DNA of 64,000 bases from CATOSP01 sp965197545. Lineage in GTDB: Bacteria > Chloroflexota > Dehalococcoidia > Lucifugimonadales > UBA3495. The position numbers were made by a program, and so were the translations under genes. Shown here piece by piece: positions 34,525 through 43,012 of this stretch. Numbering within the stretch: the first letter of the stretch is position 1; each line of letters starts with the position of its first letter. The notes under the pieces were generated by a model. The model was not told the origin of the DNA and ran no database searches. It saw nothing but the letters and a program-made list of their open reading frames with translations. The stretch is from positions 1,984,001 to 2,048,000 of the forward strand of contig CBDANJ010000008.1 in assembly GCA_965197545.1 (NCBI GenBank). The letters are read 5' to 3'.

Positions 34525-34791
34525 GTAACTGTTCAGAGTTGGGAACGGCGACGGAACGTTCACGGAGAATCTCCCCCTTTCGCAAAAGGGGGATTAAGGG
34601 GGATTTCTCTCCTTCCGGCTAACGCAGTTACGAGGACCTGGGTCATCTCAACCCGGATATTCCAACCGGAAACCACCACGGTTGGAGATGTGCAGCGCAC
34701 CCGTTAGCGACTCTAGCTGGAGCGGGAGAAATCCCCCCCACCCCCCTTTTGCGAAAGTGGGGCTTTCCCTCCCTCAAGATTGAACAGTTAC
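34525..34791. mobile_element. MITE (267 bp) with the same ends as the 26.5-kb element
   Basis: GTAACTGTTCA (34525-34535) and its exact complement (34781-34791). Flanks GGATTGGA (34517-34524) and GGATTGGG (34792-34799) make an 8-bp duplication with one mismatch. It contains the palindromic motif CCCCCTTT-CGC-AAAAGGGGG and an AAGGGGGATT tail also seen at 56225-56262. No gene. Confidence 0.8.
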
Positions 34792-34819
34792 GGATTGGGG
34801 CCACGAAGCAGGAGGGATG

Positions 34820-34951
34820 GGATTACTGCGGAACACCATCGGTCCCAAGGCCGCCGCCGACCCCGACTACCGTTACCGGGCCAAGGAACAGCCTGCCCTT
34901 CCGGAGATGGGTATCGCCAAGGACTACCGGTACCCGGGCAGAAGCGGCTAA
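34820..34951 (+). pseudogene. Duplicated 3' end of the FAH-family gene
   Basis: 44 codons reading GLLRNTIGPKAAADPDYRY, then the same C-terminus as the gene at 33073-34092 (PEMGIAKDYRYPGRSG) with a few substitutions and the same stop position. No start or catalytic part. Followed 25 nt later by the second PaREP1-like gene, as the full gene is by the first. Confidence 0.9.
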
Positions 34952-34976
34952 GCCGTTTGCGGATTGCCCGGGCGCA

Positions 34977-35336
34977 CTAGGTAGGACCGTCCAAGGAGAG
35001 CACGCGCCCCACGAACTCCCGGACCAGAGGACGGTCCTGCTCGATCTGGTAATCACCCATGATCTGGTGGTAGAAATTCATGTGAAATTTCTCTGCGACC
35101 GCAAATCTATCCCGGATAGACGTATCACCGTACTCTTCCGCCAGACGCCGGGCCGCATCCTTCATGGCGCGGTGGCTTCCATACTGCCATCCCCTCTCCT
35201 GAGCGACGGCCATGATTGCATGAGAAGCCGCTCCCCACAGCTTCTCCGAACCCTGCAATACGTCGCCCGCAGCGAACTCCTGGTCTGCGGCCTCCAGGAA
35301 AGCTCTGGCCGCTCGCGCATGTTCTTCTACTACCAT
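34977..35336 (-). CDS. PaREP1-like / HEPN-type protein, copy 2
   Basis: 119 aa, same length and same start context as copy 1 at 34117-34476 and the large majority of residues identical (VLQGSEKLWGAASHAIMA, SIRDRFAVAEKFHMNFYHQ, VLSLDGPT). Both copies are intact, which suggests that selection keeps them or that the duplication is recent. Differences cluster in the C-terminal half. Function unknown. Confidence 0.75.
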   Translation of the reverse strand: MVVEEHARAARAFLEAADQEFAAGDVLQGSEKLWGAASHAIMAVAQERGWQYGSHRAMKDAARRLAEEYGDTSIRDRFAVAEKFHMNFYHQIMGDYQIEQDRPLVREFVGRVLSLDGPT

Positions 35337-35494
35337 GCCGCCCCCTCGCCCGAAATTGGGACTTGACCATTATACGGCACTAGCCGAAGTAGCTGTGGAG
35401 ATGGCAGGCCTTTTGGATGCTCCCATGGTGGACTGAAACCGGGCAGACCATTAAAATGCCGAATTAGCCGAACCTGTTCAGGAGGAGTTAGCTG

Positions 35495-37507
35495 ATGCCA
35501 GCTTATACCAAAGAGGAAGCCCAGGACTGGGCCTGGGCTTCCTTGAAGGGCCAATGGACCACTCTCATCACGCCGTTTACAACTGACGACCGCGTCGATG
35601 AAGACGGGTTGCGGCACAATATTCGCCACGTCCGAAAGCTGGGAACACGCGGCGCGGGCTGCACATGGGGCATGGGTGAATTCTGGAGCCTCACCCATGA
35701 AGAGCGGCTGAAGGTCATGGACGTCCTTTCAGACGAAGCCAGAGGACAGTGGACCATAGGCGCCCACATCACTCACACTTCGGCTAGGTCGATGTTGGAC
35801 CTGGCGCACCACGCCGAGGATACGGGTTACGACTTGCTCATAGTGGCCCCTCCCTACATGGTCACCAAGACCGAAGAACAGGTCGTCGAGTGGGTACGCT
35901 ACCTGGCCGACAATACCTCGCTGGCCATCATGTTCTACAACTCCCCCCAATTCGGGATAGTGCTGAACCCGGCCAACCTGAAACGCCTCTGCGCCATCCC
36001 CAACGTGGTCGGCGTCAAGGAAGCCAGCTTCAGCCAGCAGTTGTCCATCGAAGCCCACCTGGAGATCGGGAAAGATGCCATCATCAGCACTCCGGACGAA
36101 TGGATCTTCTGGCGAGGGAAAGAGTTGGGGTTCAACCAGCAGGTAATGTTCTCCAATACCTCCGACTGGCGTTTCGACACCGCTGAATGCAACTACTATG
36201 TGCAGTTCATCGAAAAGGCCACCCAGGGCCACCTGGACGAGCAGTTCTACGAGACGCATCTACGGCGCATCAAAGAACTTTCCGATACCTGGTGGACCCG
36301 CACCGTGGACAAGTACGACGGCGCGCTCCCGATTCCGATGGTCAAGTACTGGGGCGAGTTGATGGGGATGGCCGGCGGACACCCCCGATACCCGCTCATG
36401 GAGTTCACTCCCGACGAAAAGGCCGAGCTTCGCCGGGAATTGGAACCGTTAAAGCCCAAACCACCAGAAGCGCTCGAGCCCGCGAACAACCGCACCGCCT
36501 GGCTCACCGCCAATAACAACTTCGCGTCAGGTATGTTGCTTATGGTCAGTGTCCAAAACGTCGACGAAGCCCTGGAAGCCGAACGGGGCGGCGCGGACGT
36601 TGTGGATGTAAAGAACCTTCAGGAGGCCCTGGTGGGTTCAGGGCATCCAACGGTTGTCCACCAGATACGCTCCCGAATCGCTCCTGAAAATCACGTCAGC
36701 GTGACTCTAGGCGTCGTCCCGAGCCAGCCCGGGACGGTGGCGATGGCCGCCTACGCCGCGGCGGCCTTGAACGCCACCTCGGTGAAAGTCGGCTTCCAAT
36801 GCACCGACTACGACACCGCAAGGGAAACGCTGATCCAAGCCAGGCAGGCAATGGCCGGCACCAACACCAAGCTCATCGGCTCCCTCTTTGCAGACAACGA
36901 ACTCTACGGTGGCTTGGACCCCAAGGTCATGGTCCAATTGGCCAAGGAAGGCCAATGCGATGGATTCCTTATCGACACTCTAACCAAAGATGGGCGGAAC
37001 CTGTTCGACTTCATCCCCGAGCCCGAGTTGAAGGAAATGGTCTTCCAGGGCAAGCAGGTAGGCCTCAGCACAGCCCTGTCCGGCCACCTTCGCATCGACG
37101 ACCTGGATGAATTGGCGCGGATCAACCCGGACATCGTGGGTGTACGCGGCGCGGTCTGCGGCGACGGAGACCGGGGCCGGGCCGTAACCTGGGAGAAAGT
37201 CGCGGAGTTCAAACGCCAGGTCGACATGCGCAAGAGTGGCGAGCTGGAAGTCCACCACGCGCCGGTGGCCATCCCCGGCTCCGGCAATGGCTGGGTGGTC
37301 ATCGACGGCAGGGGCAAGAGCTGCGCCGGGGTCATCGCCGCGCTCACCCGCCAGATCGAGTTGGACCACAAGTCCCTGGTGGAAGCCATACTCGCGGACG
37401 CCCTGAACATCTATGACGTCATCCTATGGGCCGATCAGGGTGCGCATAGGGTCATTACTCACCGGAAAGACACCGATGGCACGGTCCGCGTACTGATTCA
37501 ACCCTGA
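35495..37507 (+). CDS. Trifunctional fusion: DapA-like aldolase + MfnB-like synthase + TusA-like domain
   Basis: 670 aa; AGGAGG about 9 nt before ATG. Residues 1-310: dihydrodipicolinate synthase family, with Schiff-base Lys175 in VGVKEASFS and Tyr148 in MFYNSPQ. Residues 347-577 match MfnB ((5-formylfuran-3-yl)methyl phosphate synthase): GGADVVDVKN (Asp371, Lys373), TSVKVGF (Lys431) and LIDTLTKDG (Asp494, Lys498), then DIVGVRGAVCGDGDRG. As I recall, these correspond to the catalytic residues of the archaeal enzyme, which makes a furan phosphate from two glyceraldehyde 3-phosphates. Residues about 600-670 (VVIDGRGKSCAGVIAAL ... RVLIQP) look like a TusA fold with Cys610. The frame is continuous with no lesions. 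Role unknown: perhaps a furan-type cofactor or catabolic aldol chemistry. Confidence 0.85.
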   Translation: MPAYTKEEAQDWAWASLKGQWTTLITPFTTDDRVDEDGLRHNIRHVRKLGTRGAGCTWGMGEFWSLTHEERLKVMDVLSDEARGQWTIGAHITHTSARSMLDLAHHAEDTGYDLLIVAPPYMVTKTEEQVVEWVRYLADNTSLAIMFYNSPQFGIVLNPANLKRLCAIPNVVGVKEASFSQQLSIEAHLEIGKDAIISTPDEWIFWRGKELGFNQQVMFSNTSDWRFDTAECNYYVQFIEKATQGHLDEQFYETHLRRIKELSDTWWTRTVDKYDGALPIPMVKYWGELMGMAGGHPRYPLMEFTPDEKAELRRELEPLKPKPPEALEPANNRTAWLTANNNFASGMLLMVSVQNVDEALEAERGGADVVDVKNLQEALVGSGHPTVVHQIRSRIAPENHVSVTLGVVPSQPGTVAMAAYAAAALNATSVKVGFQCTDYDTARETLIQARQAMAGTNTKLIGSLFADNELYGGLDPKVMVQLAKEGQCDGFLIDTLTKDGRNLFDFIPEPELKEMVFQGKQVGLSTALSGHLRIDDLDELARINPDIVGVRGAVCGDGDRGRAVTWEKVAEFKRQVDMRKSGELEVHHAPVAIPGSGNGWVVIDGRGKSCAGVIAALTRQIELDHKSLVEAILADALNIYDVILWADQGAHRVITHRKDTDGTVRVLIQP

Positions 37508-37536
37508 CGTGAACACCATTGACATAAAGGGCCACG

Positions 37537-37542
37537 TATAAT
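37537..37542 (+). promoter_or_regulatory. Consensus -10 before the P450 gene
   Basis: TATAAT within CGTATAATATGTT (37535-37547); the same 13-mer occurs at 42898-42910 before the HpaB-type gene. TTGACA at 37519-37524 is only 12 bp away, too close for a normal -35. Confidence 0.5.
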
Positions 37543-37576
37543 ATGTTGCATCCAAAATCTACGGGGCGGGGGACTT

Positions 37577-38812
37577 ATGGTTACCGCGATTAACAACGAC
37601 ATGTTCACTGGCGAGGCTATCTCCGACCCATATTCCTATTACGGTAAAATCAGAGACGAGGATCCGGTCTACTGGAACGAGCTCTACGAGCTGTGGGTCG
37701 TCACCAAGCATAGTGATCTCGTATGGATGACCCGCCACCACGAGCTATTCTCGTCGGAGTTCTGGCAGCGGGACAAGCGGTCGCCGTACCCCGAAATCGA
37801 CGAGTCCGACATGGGCCTCTACCAGTACATGAAGGAGTTCTTCATGGACTGGTTTATCCAGCAGGACCGCCCTGTGCACACCGACCAGCGAATGGTTGTC
37901 CACAAATGGTTCAACCCCAAGTCGATGGAGATGTGGCGCCCCATGGTCCAGCAGGTTATCAAGGAGATGCTGGATGAGGCCGACCAGAACGGCAAGATGG
38001 ATGTGATGAAGGACTTCGCCACTCCCCTGCCCCTGTTCATCATTGCCCAGATGATGGGGATGCCGTTCCAAGACCGGAAGTTCATCAGGTCGATGGCAGA
38101 GAAGCTACTGTTCATCGGACGCGGGGAAGCCGACCGGATGCAGCCGTTGGTCGATGGAATCGACGAGTTGAAGGATTACCTCTCGCCGATGGTGGCCATG
38201 CACATGGACCTGCCCACGGACGAAGACAACCTGTTGTCGGTGCTGGCCAGGGGCGAGAAGAACGGCGTTCTGACTCGAGACGAGGTGGTTGCGGACGCCA
38301 TACTGCTGCTCTTGGCTGGGCACGAGACCACCATCAACCTGATATGCAACGGCACTCTGGCCTTCATCCAGCACCCAGAGCAATGGGACCTGCTGAAGGA
38401 GGACAGCTTTGAGTCACCCAATGCGGTGGTTCGGGCGACGGAGGAATGTCTGCGGTACGACCCACCGGTTAAGTCGATTCAGCGTGTAGCTTCAGAAGAC
38501 GTCGAGTTTGGCGGGAAGCTCATGAAGGAAGGAGACCGGATTAGGTGGTTCATTTCCAGCGCCAACCGGGACCCGGAAAAGCACGAGAACCCGGATGTGT
38601 TTGACATAAGCCGCTGGCCCAACACACATGTCGGGTTTGGTTCCGGAATCCACCATTGCTTGGGCGCGACTTTGGCCAGGTTGGAGGCACAGGAAGCCTT
38701 CAAGGCACTGTCCGAACGGTACGACAAGATCGAGTTGGATACTGAAGATTTCGAATACCAGCCCAGTATCACCTTCCGGTCTCTGAAAACTCTGCCAGTC
38801 TCGTTGTCTTAG
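37577..38812 (+). CDS. Cytochrome P450
   Basis: 411 aa, soluble bacterial type without membrane anchor. I-helix AGHETT (247-252), E-x-x-R (Glu290-Arg293 in EECLRYDPP) and heme loop FGSGIHHCLGATLA with Cys361 as axial ligand. The Thr of AGHETT supports oxygen activation. The [3Fe-4S]-type ferredoxin gene follows after 10 nt, a usual electron-donor pairing. Likely hydroxylates a hydrophobic or aromatic substrate. It follows the DapA-MfnB fusion by 69 nt. Confidence 0.96.
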   Translation: MVTAINNDMFTGEAISDPYSYYGKIRDEDPVYWNELYELWVVTKHSDLVWMTRHHELFSSEFWQRDKRSPYPEIDESDMGLYQYMKEFFMDWFIQQDRPVHTDQRMVVHKWFNPKSMEMWRPMVQQVIKEMLDEADQNGKMDVMKDFATPLPLFIIAQMMGMPFQDRKFIRSMAEKLLFIGRGEADRMQPLVDGIDELKDYLSPMVAMHMDLPTDEDNLLSVLARGEKNGVLTRDEVVADAILLLLAGHETTINLICNGTLAFIQHPEQWDLLKEDSFESPNAVVRATEECLRYDPPVKSIQRVASEDVEFGGKLMKEGDRIRWFISSANRDPEKHENPDVFDISRWPNTHVGFGSGIHHCLGATLARLEAQEAFKALSERYDKIELDTEDFEYQPSITFRSLKTLPVSLS

Positions 38813-38822
38813 GGAGGGAGCC

Positions 38823-39044
38823 ATGGCAAAGCTCCGCATTACGGTAGACCATAATATTTGCGTCGGTAACGCCATGTGCGAAACCTTCGCTCCGAAAGTG
38901 TTCGTCCTCAACGAAGACCGTCAATCCGAGGCGGTAGCGCCGGAAGCGGACACTGAGGCGAATATCCTGGAGGCAGCGGAAAACTGCCCCGTCAGCGCCA
39001 TCACCGTGGTGGATGAAGAAACGGGGGAAACTCTATTCCCTTAG
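38823..39044 (+). CDS. [3Fe-4S]-type ferredoxin, P450 partner
   Basis: 73 aa; AGGGAGG upstream of ATG. Cys13, Cys19 (ICVGNAMCE) and Cys55 (ENCPVSAI) give the C-x5-C...C-P pattern of 3Fe-4S ferredoxins that feed bacterial P450s. DHNICVGNAMCETFAP is typical. Co-transcribed with the P450 gene; no ferredoxin reductase is nearby. Confidence 0.95.
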   Translation: MAKLRITVDHNICVGNAMCETFAPKVFVLNEDRQSEAVAPEADTEANILEAAENCPVSAITVVDEETGETLFP

Positions 39045-39239
39045 GTCCCGATTCCCGGCGGTGACCGGTTTCCAGTCGATGAGGGCCAGCAACAGTGCCT
39101 TTGGCAGGGTGCTTGTGGCTGGCCCCAAATTTGCGAAAAGGCCCTACCCGGCGGCACTCCGAAGACCTGTCCGCTTGTGCCCCGGGAAGGCGTCGGCCAG
39201 AGGGTAGTCCAAACCTTCGACAAGCACCGGAGAATCAAC

Positions 39240-40016
39240 ATGTCCGGTCCTATTCGCGCCTTATCGTGGAACGTAAACGGCCTCAGAGCCGCCCATCGGA
39301 AGGGTTTCTTGGACTGGTTCGCATCGGCGGACCCGGACATCCTGTGTCTGCAGGAAGTGAAAGCCCAACCGGACCAGTTGCCAAAGGTCGTCAAAGAAAT
39401 AGAGGGCTACCATTCCTACTTCTCCATCTCAGAGCGGAAGGGGTATAGTGGGGTGGGCCTTTATTCTAAAACCGAGCCCGGCCAGGTGACTTTCGGCTTC
39501 GGTATCGAAGAGTTCGACCGGGAAGGAAGGGTGATCATCGCCGACTATCCGGATTTCACCCTCTTCACTATCTACTACCCCAATGGCCAAGGTTCCCAGG
39601 AGCGGCTGGAGTACAAGATGAGGTTCTACGACTCGTTCCTGGAAATCGTAGAAAGAACACGGAGTCAGGGCAAGGAGATCGTGGTCTGCGGCGACCTCAA
39701 CACCGCGCATAGAGAGATCGACCTGGCCCGTCCCGGACCCAACGAGAAAATCTCCGGCTTCCTGCCCGAAGAGCGCGAGTGGATGGACAAGTTTGTCCAG
39801 CGGGGCTACGTGGATACCTTCCGAGTTTTCAACCAGGAGCCGGGCAACTATACTTACTGGGACCAGATGAGCAGGGCGCGCGCAAGGAACGTCGGGTGGC
39901 GGATCGACTACTTCTTCGTGAGCGAGGGGTTCGCACCCAGGGTCAAGGGAGCATATATATTGCCGGATGTTATGGGGTCGGACCATTGCCCCGTGGGAAT
40001 CGACATAGACCGATAA
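39240..40016 (+). CDS. xthA: Exodeoxyribonuclease III
   Basis: 258 aa from ATG 39240 with GGAG upstream. ExoIII/AP-endonuclease fold with the expected blocks: LSWNVNGLRAAHRKG, DILCLQEVKA (metal Glu), KGYSGVGLYSK, IYYPNGQ, VVCGDLNTAHREIDL (Asp-x-Asn), NVGWRIDYFFVS and GSDHCPVGI (catalytic Asp-His). Acts on apurinic sites in DNA repair. Full length. Confidence 0.97.
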   Translation: MSGPIRALSWNVNGLRAAHRKGFLDWFASADPDILCLQEVKAQPDQLPKVVKEIEGYHSYFSISERKGYSGVGLYSKTEPGQVTFGFGIEEFDREGRVIIADYPDFTLFTIYYPNGQGSQERLEYKMRFYDSFLEIVERTRSQGKEIVVCGDLNTAHREIDLARPGPNEKISGFLPEEREWMDKFVQRGYVDTFRVFNQEPGNYTYWDQMSRARARNVGWRIDYFFVSEGFAPRVKGAYILPDVMGSDHCPVGIDIDR

Positions 40017-40038
40017 CAGACGGATAGGAGTTAGTTAA

Positions 40039-40230
40039 ATGGCGGGAGCCAAACAGGCCTTCGAGTTCGAGTTGACCAACGATCAGATGGCCTTCATCAG
40101 GTCGGCCAAGGACCGCTATAACATTCCCGATGAGAGCAAGGTTGTACGGATTGTCGTCGATTACCTGTTAAGCAACCCTGACAGTCACGTGTCCGTATTC
40201 ACCGAGCCCCGCTGCCTTCGCTGCGACTAA
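40039..40230 (+). CDS. Small hypothetical protein with C-terminal CxxC
   Basis: 63 aa; TAGGAGT 9 nt before ATG. Helical N-terminus (FELTNDQMAFIRSAKDRY, then DESKVVRIVVDYLLSN) reminiscent of small ribbon-helix-helix or CopG-like proteins, and a final CLRCD motif that could bind metal or form a disulfide. It follows xthA by 22 nt and may be co-transcribed. Family not recognised. Confidence 0.65.
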   Translation: MAGAKQAFEFELTNDQMAFIRSAKDRYNIPDESKVVRIVVDYLLSNPDSHVSVFTEPRCLRCD

Positions 40231-40255
40231 GCTCTTAGGCACGGCAGGAGTGGGT

Positions 40256-40687
40256 CTACGCTTCGCAGAGTTGCTTCACCGCCTCTAGCGCCAGGTAGTA
40301 GCCATACACACCGAAACCGTAGACCGAGCCCTTGCACGTCGGCAGCACTTTTGAGATGGTGCCACGGGAAGTGGGGTTCGAGGCGTGAACTTCGATTACA
40401 GGGAAGCGCACCTGGCCGATGGCTCCCAGGAGCGGGCCCGTGCCGGTTGTGTAGCCGGCGGGGTTGATTAGCGCGGCGTCCACATCTCCTTCGTGGGCTT
40501 CGTACAGGGCATTAACGACTTCCCCCTCGATGTTGGAGTGGAAGACCTCTACGTCTAGACCCAACCCTTCCGCGAAGCCCCGTATCTGCTCGTTCATCTG
40601 CTCCAGGGTTGTCGGTCCGAATATCTCCACCTGGGCCTTCCCGCGCATGTTCATACCTGCGCCTTGTATCACCAATACCTTAGTCAT
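40256..40687 (-). CDS. Type II 3-dehydroquinate dehydratase-like protein, substituted active site
   Basis: 143 aa. AroQ fold signatures: LVIQGAGMN, TTLEQMNEQIRGFAE, FHSNIEGEVVNALYEA, ALINPAGYT, PVIEVHASN (His101) and GFGVYGYYLALEA. The tyrosine that abstracts the proton in AroQ (EIYG in the family) is Phe23 (EIFG), the residue before the loop Arg is Lys17, and N-P of GPN is changed to AGM. It is therefore probably not a normal shikimate-pathway enzyme; it may act on another acid or have lost activity. Followed by the protoglobin gene on the same strand upstream. Confidence 0.78.
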   Translation of the reverse strand: MTKVLVIQGAGMNMRGKAQVEIFGPTTLEQMNEQIRGFAEGLGLDVEVFHSNIEGEVVNALYEAHEGDVDAALINPAGYTTGTGPLLGAIGQVRFPVIEVHASNPTSRGTISKVLPTCKGSVYGFGVYGYYLALEAVKQLCEA

Positions 40688-40713
40688 CTGGACCTCTCTT
40701 TAGAATGGTACGG

Positions 40714-41292
40714 CTATTCCGCCATGAGATGGCGCAAATGTTCCGGTACCTCTGTGGGCTCGGTGGGCGTCTCTACCAAGTAGCCCGCGAGCATCACGTC
40801 TAGCTGGAGCATCAGCAACTTATTCCAGGCAATCGACGCCTGTATCGCGGTCTTGGGGTCATCCAGTTCGTCCAGAAAGAGGTTGGACATCGCTGTCTGG
40901 ATAAACGACATGGTCCCGAGCATGAACCGGGCCGGAATGGAGCCCAGATGCGCCCGGTGGCTGGGCGGGTTGCTATGCACGATCCCCGTGGCCAGGGCGC
41001 GGATGGGGTAGTCTTGGTCCAGCTTGAAGCCCGCGGAGCCTCGCAGCCAACGTGCCAGGGTGTGTTTCCGGCGGTCAAGACGGGTCTCGTCCACCTCGCC
41101 CTTCTGGTTGGTGAAGAACCTCCGAGTTTCAGGGTTCTCCAGGAAGTTGTCGTAGACTGTCGCCGTAAGCCAGTCGGCGTTTTCCAATACGACCTCGGAT
41201 GTGGCTTCCACCAGCTCCTGGTCGGCCTGGTCGTAGCCCACGAACTCGGCCATTTCCCTCAGTCGTCCGGGCCAGTTAAAGACTTGCGGCAT
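40714..41292 (-). CDS. Protoglobin-domain protein
   Basis: 192 aa, all helical. EFVGYDQADQELVEATSEVV, DNFLENPETRRFF and RRKHTLARWLRG match the globin-coupled sensor/protoglobin domain; His106 in ALATGIVHSN is the candidate proximal heme ligand. No output domain follows, so it is a stand-alone heme protein for gas binding or catalysis. The AroQ-like gene lies 26 nt downstream on the same strand, probably one transcript. Confidence 0.8.
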   Translation of the reverse strand: MPQVFNWPGRLREMAEFVGYDQADQELVEATSEVVLENADWLTATVYDNFLENPETRRFFTNQKGEVDETRLDRRKHTLARWLRGSAGFKLDQDYPIRALATGIVHSNPPSHRAHLGSIPARFMLGTMSFIQTAMSNLFLDELDDPKTAIQASIAWNKLLMLQLDVMLAGYLVETPTEPTEVPEHLRHLMAE

Positions 41293-41412
41293 AGCGTCCC
41301 CGAGTCACCTGGATGGTGTATCGGCCCTCGCAATGGCGCTTTGGCCCTTGCGCCAGCGTGGCCGCGTCGTTTCCCCGAATATAACCCTTTCGGGATGCAG
41401 GGGCAAGCGCGT

Positions 41413-42720
41413 TTAGCCAGCCCCGGGTGACGGTTGACTCAGGGGTTGCCACACCAGGGGACCCAGGACCACGGCAGGCAACATGAGAATTAGGCCCGCG
41501 GCCAGGTTGGCGCTGATGGCTCCTTGGAGCATAAACGCTTCGGCTACCAGTCCCATCTCCAGCGCCCCGAGGGGTGTCCCCACACCGATACAGAAGCTGA
41601 GAAGACCCATCATCCGCCCGCGCATGTCCTGTGGCGCGGCGAGCATCGTGATGGCGCTCTGCATGGTGGAGAATCCGGAGTTGCCCAACCCCCCAACGGC
41701 CAGCAGGCAGAAGGCCATAGCGTACCACGGAGACCATACGAATATAATCGCGGCAACGATTATGCCGATGGATCCCCCTGCGAAGATGCGGCCGTGGTAG
41801 CTGATTTGCCTGCGGATGGCCATCAAGCCCGCCCCGGCAAGTTGGCCGAAACCGTCCGACGCCACCAGCAGCCCAACCAGTGTCGCTCCCACCAGTAGAT
41901 GGTCTCGGCCGATGGCCGGGATGAACTGCTGTATGGGGAACACCAGGGCGTTCATTATGATCGTGATGTAGAGCATTCCGGCCAGAGCTGGGGTCCGGAC
42001 CGCGTAGCGAATTGCCACCCCCAGGCTCCGCATCATCGGTTCCCGTTGCCCCGTTAGCCGGACAGGTGGTATCCGCAGCCGTGTCACGATTGCCAAGTTT
42101 GAAACGTGAAGCGCCATGACGACTACGTAAGCCCCTGAGTATCCCACCGTGTCGAGGAGCACTCCCCCCAGTATGGGTCCGACCATCTTACCCGCGGTGT
42201 GGCTTATGACGTCCAGCGACAGCGCGTTGACCAGCCGCGCCTCTCCGACCACGTCCAAAATAGCGGTGCGCCTGGACGGGTCCTCAAACGCCCGGCTCGC
42301 ACCCTGCTGAACGATGGCGCAGTAGACCATCCAGGGAGCTACGATATCGAAGTTGTATGCAAGAAGGGCTAGCACTGTCAGCGAAGTGAGTGTCGTCGCC
42401 ACCTGGGACACGAACAGCACGCGCTGTCTGTTGACCCGGTCCGCGACGATACCCGAAAACATTGCCAAGGCGGGGCGGGGAAGATTGTTGAAAAAGAGGA
42501 CAAGGCCGAGATGGAGGTACGAGTCGGTCACCTGCAGGATGAACCAGCTAAGTACTAGGAGTTCCATCCTGCGGGCGAACTCATGCATCGTTCCGACGCA
42601 CCAGAGGGCGCGGAACTGACCGTGGGCCAAGACAGACGACAGAGGGGACCGGTCTCGAGATTGTGAATGCAACCAGGGCTCCTTGGATTCCCGCCCATCT
42701 CCGGGGAAAGGCTGACCCAT
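41413..42720 (-). CDS. MFS transporter, EntS/DHA3-like
   Basis: 435 aa; AAGGAG 4 nt before ATG. About 12 hydrophobic segments, and the MFS loop GIVADRVNRQRVLFVSQ after the second one. The N-terminal HGQFRALWCVGTMHEFARRM resembles DHA3-type exporters (macrolide or siderophore efflux). The central cytosolic stretch RLRIPPVRLTGQREPMM separates the halves. Likely an inner-membrane drug or metabolite exporter. Stands alone. Confidence 0.92.
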   Translation of the reverse strand: MGQPFPGDGRESKEPWLHSQSRDRSPLSSVLAHGQFRALWCVGTMHEFARRMELLVLSWFILQVTDSYLHLGLVLFFNNLPRPALAMFSGIVADRVNRQRVLFVSQVATTLTSLTVLALLAYNFDIVAPWMVYCAIVQQGASRAFEDPSRRTAILDVVGEARLVNALSLDVISHTAGKMVGPILGGVLLDTVGYSGAYVVVMALHVSNLAIVTRLRIPPVRLTGQREPMMRSLGVAIRYAVRTPALAGMLYITIIMNALVFPIQQFIPAIGRDHLLVGATLVGLLVASDGFGQLAGAGLMAIRRQISYHGRIFAGGSIGIIVAAIIFVWSPWYAMAFCLLAVGGLGNSGFSTMQSAITMLAAPQDMRGRMMGLLSFCIGVGTPLGALEMGLVAEAFMLQGAISANLAAGLILMLPAVVLGPLVWQPLSQPSPGAG

Positions 42721-42897
42721 TCTACTCCTTCTCGAATGGAAAGGTAGTGCTGCACCAGGCGGATTCAGGGCCTGAGGTTTGCACCATCAAGGACCGACAA
42801 CGCTATTAGTCCCGCTCGTCATCATCGGAACGTGGCGGAGTCGAAGGACACTAGCATGGGGAGGGTAGAGCGCGTTAATCCAGGGAGTCTCTGGCGG

Positions 42898-42949
42898 CGT
42901 ATAATATGTTTGATTTGGACCGCACCCGGGACCCTGGGGCCGGGTGCGG
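42898..42949 (+). promoter_or_regulatory. -10 box and leader hairpin before the HpaB-type gene
   Basis: TATAAT at 42900-42905 within the 13-mer CGTATAATATGTT shared with the P450 promoter. Downstream, CCGCACCCGG (42920-42929) and its complement (42940-42949) form a 10-bp hairpin in the 5' leader, 63 nt before the start codon. Confidence 0.5.
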
Positions 42950-43012
42950 CATCCCGCGTGACTCGCGCCACACTCCCGGGACTATCCAGAGCCTTGGACT
43001 GGAGGGTATAGG

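Noticed and set aside
37519..37542. TTGACA-TATAAT as a canonical promoter for the P450 gene
   Set aside because: The spacer is 12 bp instead of about 17, so only the -10 is kept as a candidate.
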